A stretch of 64,000 nt of DNA from Arion vulgaris. Taxonomy: Eukaryota > Mollusca > Gastropoda > Stylommatophora > Arionidae. The DNA lies in contig CM036755.1 in assembly GCA_020796225.1 (NCBI GenBank), forward strand, positions 38,698,806-38,762,805, given 5' to 3'. Positions within the stretch are counted from its first letter, which is position 1; every line of letters starts with the position of its first letter. This document shows positions 10,541 to 23,100 of the stretch, piece by piece. A program made the position numbers and the translations under genes. Under the pieces are notes generated by a model, which saw only the letters and a program-made list of their open reading frames with translations, had not been told where the DNA came from and made no database searches.

Positions 10541-10795
10541 GCCTGAGTGGTTACCGGGGCCCAAATATGGGCTGTAAAGAATAGAACCACTGTTACCTGC
10601 CACGCATGTCGTGAGAGGCGACTAAGGATGCTTGGCTGAAATCGGATGCATGTGTCCTAAACGTGTAGAAGTCTATGCGTTTAGGGCCTACCAAACTAAT
10701 GTGCAACGTTTACACGTTCTTGGCAAAGATCAAACATATCACGAGTGATTAAAATTGGTCGTAAAGAACGAACGCATGGAAGGAGAAGAGTAAAT
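10541..10795 (+). mobile_element. SINE-B copy
   Basis: Matches 35677-35929: CCGAGTGGTTACCGGGGCCC head, AAAGAATAGAACCACTGTTA, the GTCGTGAGAGGCGAC hairpin, and an AAAGAACGAACGCA end. It shares its central block with SINE-A. Confidence 0.85.
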
Positions 10796-10839
10796 GAAAC
10801 ATAAAAAGACTAGAATGGTCATGCTTATCTGCTAATGCC

Positions 10840-11095
10840 AACTAAGATGTCTTGGTCATGAATCCAAGATGAATGATGGTTGAATCCCCAAGATTATCAT
10901 GTATGGAGAAGTGGTTTCTGGTTTTAAAAAACATTGTGTGAAGTTTCCTTCACTACAAATCCAAGTGCAAGAGAGATTTGAAAACACTTAATATAAAGAC
11001 ATAAGACTGGTAAGAACTTGCTGGGGACAGGTCCAACTAAAAACAGGCTCTAAAAACCTGTAAAGTCAGATTCAGACATAAAACCAGAAAAAGGG
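10840..11095 (+). pseudogene. Decayed LINE RT C-terminal fragment
   Basis: The order WRSGFWF..QERFENTLNIKT..ELAGDRSN resembles a LINE-d-like tail with many stops. Confidence 0.4.
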
Positions 11096-11102
11096 AGTAG
11101 AG

Positions 11103-11330
11103 GCAAATGATTGACTTAATTGCACCGAGTTTCCCTTCATGGCTCTGTCCCTCTCTGCAGAAATGGCAAGCCACATGCTGAGAGTGTTGCACAAAGTATA
11201 AACTCCTTGGTTCCAGCAACAATCCTAGGGATCGCAAGAAAACAAATGCACATGTCACTCAGTATGGATTCAAACCTGTAACCTTCAGATTGCCAGGCAA
11301 ATATCTTAACCACTTTGCCATAGAGACCCT
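11103..11330 (-). mobile_element. SINE-1 copy
   Basis: Minus-strand GGTCTCTATGGCAAAGTGG head and body GAGTTTATACTTTGTGCAAC, divergent from the other copies. Confidence 0.75.
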
Positions 11331-11334
11331 CTAA

Positions 11335-11590
11335 AACATGACAGAAGAAAGTCAAAACTACAAGATCCCTCATTTGGGCACTCCTCCATTGTCTCTTGAC
11401 ATTCTGTCATCATCATCCAAATTATAAACTAACTCTGGATTCAACATTACAGTTTTCAGATTTTTATGTTTTATTTCAAATGAAATATACTTAAAAAAAA
11501 AACACAAGTAAAAACTACATTAACAAATGCATAGTTCCTGAAACATATTCTATTCAGAAAGAAAATCAATAACAATTTCATCTGTGTTCC
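11335..11590. other. No recognised feature
   Basis: AT-rich intergenic sequence. I see nothing codable. Confidence 0.35.
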
Positions 11591-12090
11591 CTTTCAAAAT
11601 TAATGAATATTCATCTAAGTTCATTCTCAGACTTTCATGTTAATGAATATTCATCTATGTTCACTTTCAAACTTAATGAATATCTATGTTCACTCTCATA
11701 CTTTCAAAGTTAATGAATATTCATCTATGTTCACTCTCAGACTTTCAAAGTTAATGAATATTCATCTATGTTCACTCTCATACTTTCAAAGTTAATGAAT
11801 ATTCATCTATGTTCACTCTCAGACTTTCAAAGTTAACAAATATTCATCTATGTTCACTCTCATACTTTCAAAGTTAATGAATATTCATCTATGTTCACTC
11901 TCATACTTTCAAAGTTAATGAATATTCATCTATGTTCACTCTCAGACTTTCAAAGTTTACAAATATTCATCTATGTTCACTTTAAGACATTCTGTTCACT
12001 TTCATGTTATAATGAATATTCATCTATGTTCACTCATAGATTTTCAAAGTTAATGAATATTAATCTATGTTTTCTTACTAAACTATGTGT
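11591..12090 (+). repeat. 41-bp minisatellite
   Basis: Roughly eleven units of TAATGAATATTCATCTATGT followed by TCACTCTCAGACTTTCAAAG. The unit contains the palindrome AATGAATATTCATC. Confidence 0.9.
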
Positions 12091-12129
12091 GCTTTAGAAT
12101 GTAAATGTTACAGTTATCAGTTATATGAG

Positions 12130-12370
12130 GACTATCATCATAGCACTCCGGACATGTCCATAGGTGCTCCGATCGCCTCAGCAAATCCAGCAGCGTCCAG
12201 CGATCCAACACGCCAGTTCGATGTTGATTAATCAATCTCTTTGCATATTTAGTATGTCGTTCTTTTCGGCTGCACCAATATTGACACCCATCTCTTTCAA
12301 TCGGGTCAGCCAGTGGGATTCACAGCCCTGAAACTCCTCTGTTCGGAAAGACTCTCTCAATGCGTGAAGA
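12130..12370 (-). pseudogene. LINE-i RNase H-region fragment
   Basis: Similar to 30270-30520 (NALRESFRTEEFQGCESHWL, RLKEMGVNIGAA). Confidence 0.65.
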
Positions 12371-12455
12371 ATGTTACAGAAGAGTCCTAGTATACTATGG
12401 ACAGAAAAGAGAACAAATAGATCTATCCAGAAAGAACTCAAAATTTAAGATAGTT
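12371..12455 (+). pseudogene. LINE-b snippet fused to LINE-i
   Basis: TGTTACAGAAGAGTCCTAG.. to AGAAAGAACTCAAAAT, identical in layout to 28163-28240. The fusion joins opposite-strand elements. Confidence 0.65.
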
Positions 12456-12472
12456 AGCTTATGCTTCAAACA

Positions 12473-12660
12473 CTGCAACCTACAAGGCATGTCATAAGAA
12501 GCGACTAAGGTAGAGCCTAGGAAGCTACCTTAGTAAATAAAAAGTGTCGAAGAAATCGGATGTGCTGGTCTTCTTGTAGGCACATAACTGGCACAATGTA
12601 CAATCGCTATTAAGCTCATATCACATACAAGAGTGGCGTAAAAAGTGATCGATATGTGTA
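12473..12660 (+). mobile_element. SINE-A copy, 5' truncated
   Basis: Starts at the CAACCTACAAGGCATGTC core and ends AAGTGATCGATATGTG. Confidence 0.75.
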
Positions 12661-12989
12661 ACAGTATTACTGTTCCTGGGGTATAAGGGGGAAGAAATCC
12701 CTGAAAATTATATTTTAGTTGTAGATTCCCTTTTGTTTATTTTGTTGTGATGACAGTTGATGACAGCTCATCAGTTGTCACGGAGGTTACCTGAGCTGTG
12801 TGAAGGGAATGGGGGTTTTGAGATTTTTGAGTGGGTAGCCAGAGTATGCATTGTACATTGAGTCTGGGACTGTACAACGAGCAGGACTCTTGAGGTAGTC
12901 GATTGATGATTGAGGCTGGACAGTAGGACCGGCAGAGAAATGGGTAAGGGACGATTCTCGTGATGGTCCTTTTGATTTAGACAACTAGT

Positions 12990-13215
12990 TATCTACTGTG
13001 CAGGCATCTGTGTGATGCTATTTTTCTACTGTTTTGCATCTATGTGATGTATTATATCCTACAAGACTGAAAAGGTGGTGAGTCACTGTCTTTTGGGTAG
13101 ACAACATCGTTTCTACTGTTTTGACATCTATGTGATGTTAGAATTCTACAAGACTGAAAATGTGGTGAGTCACTGTCTTATGGTGGCAAATTGTGTGATC
13201 TTAAAGTTCTGCAAG
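12990..13215 (+). repeat. Diverged ~95-bp tandem duplication
   Basis: CTACAAGACTGAAAAGGTGG, TGAGTCACTGTCTT and ACATCTATGTGATG recur. The rest of 12660-13690 shows no gene or known repeat. Confidence 0.55.
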
Positions 13216-13755
13216 ACTGGAATTTATCGTGAGGCGTTTTGGCTTTCGAGGACTACGCGTTACCCATCAGTATTTCTGGTGAGTCTGTGCAAAATCAGAC
13301 CAGAAATCTAACATAGTAACCTCGGACATGGCCGATTTGTAGGCTTGAATGATTTATTCAGTTGCTTCCTAACTACGAAGGAAAAAGGGATACACACCAG
13401 GAGATTAACTTAAGGTAATCTTATTAGCTGTTTAATTTGTTAATGTTCAGTAAGTTAATATATGTGGAATTTGATTCATTTATATTGTATTATTGTGCAT
13501 TATGTTTATGAATAATGATTATGTGAAATTTCAATCTACACTGCATGCTTTATAATTACTGTTCTTGAATCGTGACATTGGTGTTAGTTCTTTTGTGTTG
13601 TTGATTCTTAGAGTGTGTATTGATGTATGTGAGTGAAGTTGCCATTAGGGGTGTTCGTTTATGTTGTATCAGCTTGGTACCAGGCAGGTATCACAGTAAT
13701 AACTCCTTCAGAAAATACTGGTACATATGGAGCGTTCGAAGAAGAAGAAGTAGTG

Positions 13756-14005
13756 AACTTCATCAAGAAACAACACAATGGTTCGGCCACATAAAGCAGA
13801 TTACCAACAGACAGTGCACCTCAAAGAGCAATGCTACTCTGATACAGTGGATACAAAGCAAACGGTCGTCCATACAAAAGTGAACCTCAGAGATAACAGA
13901 GGTGACAAAAAACACTATATATGAAGCGTACACAAATGTCTGTTCTAGAAATCTCATCTTATCCTGACGCTGGGTGGCAAAACAATTAGAGAAAATAAGA
14001 AGCAG
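13756..14005 (+). mobile_element. LINE-a 3' fragment beside the OSCP1 stop
   Basis: AACTTCATCAAGAAACAACA, CAGACAGTGCACCTCAAAG and AGAGATAACAGAGG, to the TTAGAGAAAATAAG tail. It matches 27365-27624 and is antisense to OSCP1. Confidence 0.8.
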
Positions 14006-14009
14006 ACCT

Positions 14010-14184
14010 TTAGCTATCCATAAGATCAAGCAAGTCATTGTCATCCCCTCCTGCCTCTTTATCGTCCACTTTCATTTCCCCAATTATCTTTGCCAGTTCA
14101 GCGCTTCTAGACATCTTTGAAGCATCAATGGTCACAACTTGGGATTCAGATGCTTCGATGAGTTGTACTGATGCTGCAGCCTCT
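14010..14184 (-). CDS. OSCP1: OSCP1 exon 9 and stop (residues 313-370)
   Basis: Encodes RSAELAKIIGEM and the acidic terminus DDNDLLDLMDS, then TAA at 14010-14012. Acceptor TTTCTCAG. A LINE-a fragment in the opposite orientation begins within about 10-15 bp after the stop, so the 3' UTR is likely built of antisense retrotransposon sequence. Confidence 0.93.
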
Positions 14185-17100
14185 CTGAGAAATTAAATGG
14201 ATACATATTACAAATTATTACATTCCTTTCCTACAATTATATATTATATAGGGCTGTGCAAGCAATATCTCCATACCGCTCTATCTTGGACAACTTTATA
14301 AAGACAACTATCTTTATTTTGCATATCTCTCAGTGAAACTCATTTAAGGTGCAATTTCTTCTTGAAACATTTGCCTCCACTTCAAAGTCTGATTTGTGAT
14401 TTTTTAATAATTTCTTTTCAGAGTACGCTCAACATATCTTCATCTTCTTTTTCTTATAACAATTGTTACTGCATATTAAGCATGCTTTAGGTGGTTTCTG
14501 TGGCTGAGTGGTTAAGCTGTTGCCTTGCGTCAGAAGGTTCTTTCTTTTTTTTTTCTCTAATTCTGTTTTGCCTCACCGCGTCAGGATAAAGAGATTTCTA
14601 GAACAAGCCCTTGTGTGCACTTCATAAATAGTATCTTTTGTCACCTCTGTTATCTCTGAGGTCCACCTGTTGCATGTCCGGCCTTTTGCTTTGTTCCATT
14701 GTATCGGAGCAACATTGTTCTTTGAGGTGCACTGTCTGTTGGTAGTCTGCTTACGTGGCCGAACCATTTAATTTGTTGTTTCTTGATGAGGTCTAGTACT
14801 GATGTTGTACCCACTCTTTTTCTGATGCCTTCATTTCTCAACCGGTATCTTCTTGATACTCCCAGCATTCTGCGTAGACACTTCACCTCTGTCGTGACTA
14901 GTTTTCTTCTATCATTTGTTGTCAGTGACCAGGTTTGGCACTGGTAGCATAATGTGGATAGAAAGATTGTGTTGAACATTTCTATTTTTGTGTTCTTGGT
15001 GACATGTTTGCATTTAAAAATTGGCACCATTAGTCCTATCATTTGATTTGCTTTGTTGCATTTCATTAGTTATTCTTCCATTTGATGAAAATATGCTCTC
15101 TAGGTATGTAAGGTCTTTGACTTGTTTTAAGGGGCGATTGTCAATGACAATTTTGGTAGTGTTTTAATATGTATTAAATTATTGAATCGATTGATGATAA
15201 GTCAAACACTTACTCTTCTTCTTGATCATTCTTGAAAAGGTTGATTCTGAATTCATTTTGGGTGACATTAGCTCCGATCAACTGTGCCAACAGATCAAGA
15301 TGAGCTCGTGCTAGTGGGTCAGGAGCAGTGACATCCTTGGTTAAATATAGAAAACAAGTACAATGTCAAAACAAGTACAATAGAATCTTGATTAACCATC
15401 ACCATCAGGTACCAAGGCTGGTGTAACGGATAACCGAATAGACGGATAACAGACATTTCTTAATACATATGTATAGTAACGTGATTTCACTGCGGGGTTA
15501 GGATGACAGTAAAAATCCGTTAAAAGTGAATAAAACATACATATTGTATTTAATTTTACAAAACGATCAATATGAACTTCAATATAAGAGTACTAATGTG
15601 CAGAAATGTATCGTAATACTATTAATCTACGTTATTTAAAAATAAATCTGTCATCTCCTTCTGTGTCTTTGAGGCTCGAACTTTCTGCACTGCAGAAGTA
15701 GGATCTGTGTTGCATTTGCCACCTCTTGCATTTCAAACCAGTCAATGCACTTTGATAACATTGTGTTTGCTTCTGAGTGGCTAGTTGTAGGATTTTGGTT
15801 AAGAACTGCTCCTTCATCGTCATCAATTCTTCTTCATCAATGGTAGCCTTTTTTTTTAGATGAAGACGGATAACAGAAACTGATGGTTAAACGAGTGACG
15901 GTTAATCAAGTTTTTACTGCACAGTAATAAAACAAGTAGAGTTCTAAGTTGAAACTAACTTTGATTTTAACCTTTTGAACAATTGTGTTCAATTTAGTCA
16001 ACTTTTGTTATCATTATCAGTTTGAACTCAATTAATCTTGTGTCTTTCTCTCTATCTCAAAGCTAGTCTTCTTCTTCTTCTTACGCTCCATATCGACCGC
16101 TTGTTAACCACTCTTTGTGATTTATATGTGATCAGAGTTTAAGAGCGATTGTATGTTGTGCCAGTTGAAAATCAATGTGGCTTTTATTCACAGGAGCTCA
16201 GACCTCACCACAGTAAACTAAGTCGTTGATTTCTAGCCCACTTATACACGTTCATTTTAGCTGCTCATTGCTTTCTGAGCAGGTGCTCCATCACTGCCCT
16301 TTGTGTAAAATCAATCTTGAACAATTTGTCAACCAAACTGTTCCATGCGTGATTCGAACTCAGAGCGTCAATGTTAATAGACAGTCACTAAACCCTGTCC
16401 TACACACATGCCAGTTATGCACCTATAAATAGGCCAGCACATCCGATTTCTGCGGTGCTATTTATTTATTAGGTAAGCTTCCTAGACCCCTACCTCAGTC
16501 AGCTCTTACGACATACCTTGTAGATCACAGTGTTACTATTCTTTGCTCCCCCTGTAAGCCCCGGTAACACACGGGTAAAAATCTAGTCTTTAAGCTCTGT
16601 TTCAAAAGTTCGCCTTCATGTGCCCCTATATCTCCCTTTTTTCCACTGCACCTTGCTGTGTAAATTGCATATCTTGGCCACCTTTTTTTTCCCACCATGA
16701 GTACATGTCCAATACATCTTTGTTTTGTATCTCTTTATTTATGTCTTCCAGAGCAGTCAATTTTTTTAAAATCTGGCACTGCCAATACTATAATTACTAT
16801 TTTCTGTCCTACATATTTCATATGGTTCGGCCAGATAAGCAGATTACCAACAGACAGTGTACCTCAAAGAGCAATGCTACTCCAATACAGTGGATACGCA
16901 GCAAAAGGCTGTCCATGCAAAAAGGGGGACCTCAGAGATAACAGAGGCGGTGACAAACACTATTTATGAAGCGCACACAAAAGCCTGTTCTATAAATCTC
17001 TACTTATTCTGGCGCAGTGAGGCAAAACAGGATTAGAGTAAAGAAAGAAGAGAGAAGTTGCTAAGCATGCCTCATTATCAAATAGCTTGTCCTGAGCAGA

Positions 17101-20100
17101 ACTTTACCACCTTAACAGTCCTACAGCATTTCTCTCCTTCGTAGGTCAGGCCTCTGCAGCCGTCATGCTCAAATCATCAGTTACTTCCTCTTCTCCTCTT
17201 TATCAGGATGCCTCCTTCCATGACGGTCTTCTCCAATCCTTCAAGTCTCTTTATATGTCCCAAATACTTTAATTTTCTCATTCTTATTTGTAGAATTTGC
17301 CAGTTTTCTTTGATTTTGAGTTCTTTCTGGATAGATCTATTTTTTCTCCTCTCTGTCCATGATATATGGAGGACTCTTCTGTAACACTTATATTCAAAAG
17401 CACATATATGTTTTTCCACCGCCTTGTTAAATGTCCATGTTTCACACCCATATGTTGCCACTGGGAATATGTGTGTTTAGATAAAGAAAATAGATGTTTG
17501 TGAATTTGTCTACCTTGGAAGCAAGATCAGCAAATCAGGAGGTAAAGGAGTTGCAAATCAGGAGGTGCCTTAACAATGGGGCTAGCTGGTAGGTTACAGC
17601 ATTTGCTTTTTGCACTCTAGCCTTTATCTAGTCTTCCTTCTTCTGTGAATATGCTTCCTAAGTATTTGAATTCTTTCATTAATGCTAAGATTAGGAAAGC
17701 CTGACACGCCTTTCCTATCCTGCTCACAGTGTGGAAGTCCACTGCCATCTCCACGAAAACAAAGCTCAAGATGTTCAGCTCAAATGTGAAATCTGTATGG
17801 CTCAGAAACGGGGCGGGTCATCAAGTTAAATACAAATAAGATTCAGATTTTTGTCAACGGATGTCTTCGGCGAATTCTAAGACTGAGATGGTATGATAGA
17901 GTTGCAAACACAGACCTGTGAATAAGAACTGAACAAAAGCCCATGATGACCCAGGTTAAGAGGAGAAAATGGCGATAGGTTGGGCATGCCCAACGGAAGA
18001 CACAGCCGATTGTCACTAGATAAGCACGAGTGGAACCCGCAAGGAAATTGAAAAAAAGGATGCCCTAAATAGATCTGGAGACGAAGTCTTTTTGATGAAC
18101 TGAAGAGTGCTCGACTATCCTGGAAGACCATAAAGAAAACAGCCAGAGATCGAGAAGAGTGGCGAACAACTGTTGAGACCCTATGCTCCATGAGGAGGGG
18201 AGAGGAATAAGTAAGTAAGATAAAGAAAATACAAACCATATCAGACCCTTTTATGACAGATTTAGGAACACTTCCAATAGTTTCTACTGGTCTCGTAACG
18301 GTGTACCTGTGAACATTATAAAATAACAAGCTTAGCAGCATGGTATGGATGGTCAGCTTTTAAAAGAATAAATAAAATATATATAGTATCTTCTTATTCT
18401 TTTGTCATCACACTGCTACCGGGTTGTTGCCCAGTGTAGTGGTTCTCTGTTTTTGTCTTGCGCTGTTCTGGTGGCTTGGGTGATTGTAATTTTTGCTCTT
18501 TGACAGGATTCTGCTACGCCATCTAACCATCTTTTTGTGGTCTTCCTCCCGCCTTCTTTCCCAATGTTCTTTTGTAGAAGACTCTGTATACTGTGGAATT
18601 TGGATGCATTCTTATTAAGTGGCAAAACCACTTCATTCTTTGTTTCTCAATGTAATTCAAGCAAGGTTCTGTGCCAACTTTCTTTCTTATGCTGATGTTG
18701 GTGACTCTTTTCTGGTGTTGTTGGTAACTTTTCGCAGGCAACCATTTCACATGATAGTTATTTTTGTGACTGCTCTTTGCTCATTGTCCATGTTTGGCTC
18801 TGGTAACACAAAGTAGGTATAAAATGCTGTTGATCATCTGTTACTTAGTTGCCAGTGAAATGTTTGGGTGCCTTACCAATGGGGCTAGCTGGTAGGTTAC
18901 AGCATTTGCTTTTTGCACTCTAGCCTCTATCTCTCTATCTAGTCTTCCGTCTTCTGTGAATATGCTTCCTAAGTATTTGAATTCTTTCACTTGGTTTACT
19001 TTAGTGCCATTGACATGGATATTATATAGTATTAAAACTAAATTACGAATTTTGAATTAAAATGTTGTATCAATCCTAACATAAGACAGCGAGAGTTGGA
19101 AAATGACTAAAGATATAGTAGGCGAGTTGAATACATTTGAAAATACATGTCTGCAAAAAATAATGAACATAAAGTGGAAGGAATTCAGAAGTGATGAAAT
19201 CAAAGAAATGTCTGCCACTAGTAACAACTATTATAAGAGGCAGAAGATAGAGATATGTTGGACACAGCTTGAGAAGAAATGATCAAAGAATAGCAAAGCA
19301 GGCACTGAAGTGGGATGCAGAGGGTTTCTAGAAAGAGAGGACGACCTATGGAGACCATGAAACAAACTTTGCTGAGAATGGCAAGAAATATTGGTCTCAG
19401 TTCCATGGAGGAGATTGAGTGAGTTGTCCAGGATAGAGCAGTATGGACAAATTGCTTACATGCCCTATGTAACATATAACAGTACGAGAGAAATTATTAT
19501 TATTATGGATGGTTAGTTGATTGATAGGACCATCATTATTGTGCTTCGGTGAGTAACCATGTGTGCGCCGATCTCTTTCTTACGCAGGAAGATCTCAGCG
19601 GCAGTGTGCAAACTCTAGCACATGCAAGGGTCCTGATGTAATTTAAAGATGGTGACGCCAGTGTGTTGCCGGAACCGCAAGGAGCAAAGAATAGTAACAC
19701 TGTGACCTACAAGGCCTGTCATAAGAGACGACTGAGGTAGATGGCATAGGGAAGCTACACTAGTAAATTAAAAGTGTAGCAGAAATCGGAAGTGCTGACC
19801 TACTTGTAGGCGCATAACTAGGACAACGTACATTCGCTCTTAGGTTCGGATCACATACAAATCATAAAGAGCAGTTAACAGGTGGTCGATATGGTGCGTT
19901 TGAAAAAGAAATGGAAGCAGCTGCAAGATACAGCTAAAGATAGAAAGTATTAACATGAGATGGTTGAGGGCCTATGCCCCAATCAGGGTTAAAAAGACAC
20001 AAGAGAGATACATCTTATCTACATTGCAAAAATGTTATAGAATATCACAAACATCTGCAACATTTCTTTCTGCAAAAGAGAAACAATAAAATACTACTTA

Positions 20101-23100
20101 AAGTATAACCATGGCCCCCAGTAACATTAGGCCGCAGAGCTCAGGTAAATATTTGTAGAAATCAGACCACAAGTGTCATGTGATGCTTGCATTTCAGTAT
20201 TGTTAGAAAGAAATTTATTTTTAAAACGACACAACATGGAAGAACTCGGTTATAAATTAAATTTAACACTAAGGAATATCAGTGTTATTAACACTTTTCA
20301 TTAATAAATTACCATGAACTCAAAGAATTGAGTAAAATTGCAATAAAGCGTACAGTGTTCTATCAAACGTATATAAAAGTCAGCCCACATCAAACAGGAA
20401 TTTTCTATTTATCGGCTAAGCTATTCAGCATTCTGTTACCAGGGACTGCAGTATAACTAATCTTACATATTGCATCCAAGTTTGATAACTCTGTCCCCTA
20501 TGACAGCAAATGAGCCTTCCTTCACTGCCACTGTGTAACTGACTCCAGTCTGGAAGCCAATGTTTCTTAACTTGCCATTTTCATCAAATGATCTAAGAAA
20601 AGGAAATTCAAGAATTTAATTTTGAATGTAGTTTTGCTGATTGAAACATTAATAGTTTATATATATATCCTCTCATACCGTTATACGTTGAATAGCGACT
20701 GTAGGTAATTTTTCCATATCGCTTTGTTCTGGGCAACCAGCTCAATCTCTTCCATGGAATTAAGTTTGATATTTCTTGCCTATCTCAGCAAAGTTCATTT
20801 CAGGGTTTCCTAGGCGTCCTCTCTTTCTTGAACCTTTTTCCTCCCACTTTAATGCCTGCTTTGATATTCTTTGATAATTTTTTAGAATATGCCCAACATA
20901 TCTTCATCTTCTCCATGAAACAGTTGTGCATAGATGGGAATCTTAGTGCAGTCCCAAACATGTGTATAGATGTTCTTCTTCAAATGCTCCATATAGATCT
21001 CATGTTAACCACTCTGTGTGATTTGTATGTGATCTGAGCTTAAGAGTGATTGTACATTGTGCCAGTTATGCGCCTACAAGTACATATGCACATCTGATTT
21101 GTACGATGCACTTTATTTACTAGGGTAGCTTCCGTAGGTCCGACATCAGTCGCCTCTTACGACATGCCTTGTAGGTTGCAATGATATTATTCTTTGCTTC
21201 CCTTGCAGGCCCTAGCCCCACATTGGCGATGTATAGTTGAGCAAGACTTATGGTGGAGAACCTTAAGACAGTCTCAGACGTTTGTGTAGAGTCTGGCAAG
21301 GGATGACTAAACATAAATAGAACTTACCTTATCGTTCCTGGAACTTCTGTACCAAAAGGTAGAATTCCTCCAGGACTGAGGACAAATCGACCATTATTGT
21401 TTTGAACTTTATCTTTCAAGAAAATAGAAACCTGTAAAAAAAAATATTGTAAATGATAGCATAAATAACATGAAAATATTCTATTACATGGATTTGGATA
21501 GTGTACCTCTGAAGGAATAGCAGATGTATTAATATAACTCTCAGGGGTCTCTATGGCTAAGTGGTTAAGCCCTTTGCCTTGTGAGTCAAAGATCGTGGGT
21601 TCGAATCCGGACAGCGCCGTTCTGTTCACAAGTGCAGTTCTTTCCAGAGATCCTTAGAATTGTTGCTGGAGCTAAGGAGTTCGTGCTTTGTGCAATACTC
21701 TCAGCAGGTGGCGTGCCATTTCTGCGTAGAGGACGAGCCATAAGGGTAAAATCCGGTGATGAAGTCCATCCTTTGGCTTTAAAACCCTTTTTTAATATAA
21801 CTCTGAAGGGACAATTGATGTGTGCCCCACAACTTGTGTTGTGCATTGTAGTAATAGTAACCTTCTTCAAAATATGGCCAACTATAGAATAATGCCGCCT
21901 GTGTGTTGCTGAGGCTCACAAGGGGAACAAAGACTAGTAACACTGTGACCTACAAGGCATGTCATAAGAGGTGACTGAGGTAAGGGTCAAGGGAAGCTAC
22001 CCTAGTAAATAAAAAGCGTCGCATAAATCGGATGTGCCTACTTGTAGGTGTATAACTGGCACAACGTACAATCGCTCTTAAGCTCAGGTCACATACAAAA
22101 CACAAAGAGTAGTTAACAGGTGGTCGATATGGAGCGTTTGAAGAAGAAGAAGTATTCCCCAACTTTGTTGTGTACCAAAGCAGCAGTAAAGAATCCTGCA
22201 AATTTTCCGGTCAAATATGATAGCAAAAGAAGAGCTTCTCAAATGAAAAAACTGTGCATCATTGAAGACCATCATTAAAATACAAAGATGGAAGATGATT
22301 AGGCATGTATGTCCTATTCCAGTAAGCACATTGGCTAGGACAGCTCTCGATGGATAGTGGATGGTAAAAGAGGCGTGAACTTCCAAAGGAAACAGAAATA
22401 TTGTGGAGATTCGAAAGATTATTCGCCCGTGTTGCTGGGGTCGCAAGGGAGCAAAGAATAGTAACGCTGCAACCTACAAGGCATGTCACAAGAGGCGACT
22501 GAGGTAGAGGCCTAGGGAAGCTACCCTAGTAAATAAAAAGCGTCACAGAAGTAGGATGTGGTGGCCTACTAGTAGGCGCAAAACTGGCACAACGTACAAT
22601 TGCTGTTAGTAGGAGTAGTTTAACATGTGGTCGATATGGAACGTAAGAAGAAGAAGAAGAAAGATTATTGTTTTCTGAACTGACGTCACATCATTCTGGG
22701 CAGACCCATAGGTGCTCAGGCTCTCCCAACAGATGTCAATGGGTATGCATACTGATGGTTCCTGTGGCTCGCTGGTTAAACACACTTCTCTCTCTGCCCC
22801 TCAAGCATCTACTTGTACAATATGTAATTCCAAACTCCTTAGTAATACCATCCAGAAAAAATAAAACTGTTGTTGCTGCCTGTAGTACTGCTTTTTATGG
22901 CAGTGTAGGACAGGTGGGACGAGAACCTGAGGTATTTAATGGCTGCATGGCTAGTGCAGTCGGCGCGAAGCTGTTCAGGGATGTTGATTAGTATATTTTC
23001 TCTCTCTAATAATAGCCGTCCATCACAAGCGAGGATGACAAGTCTTAGATGTGTGCTGCTACACCTTTCTGGTGTGTGCGGAGGTGACTGTTAAGAGTCC

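Noticed and set aside
11591..12090. CRISPR array
   Set aside because: Regular repeats, but no unique spacers. This is a contiguous minisatellite in a eukaryotic genome. The same holds for 39436-40985 and 49830-50735.
20467..20470. ATG-TAA at the end of OSCP1 exon 6 as the stop codon
   Set aside because: The TAA belongs to the splice donor GTAAGA; exons 7-9 continue the conserved protein in phase.
21544..21615. Functional tRNA genes at SINE heads (also 9150, 38000, 39250, 61400)
   Set aside because: A and B boxes are present, but the cloverleaf arms do not pair well and each is fused to a shared SINE body with TSDs.
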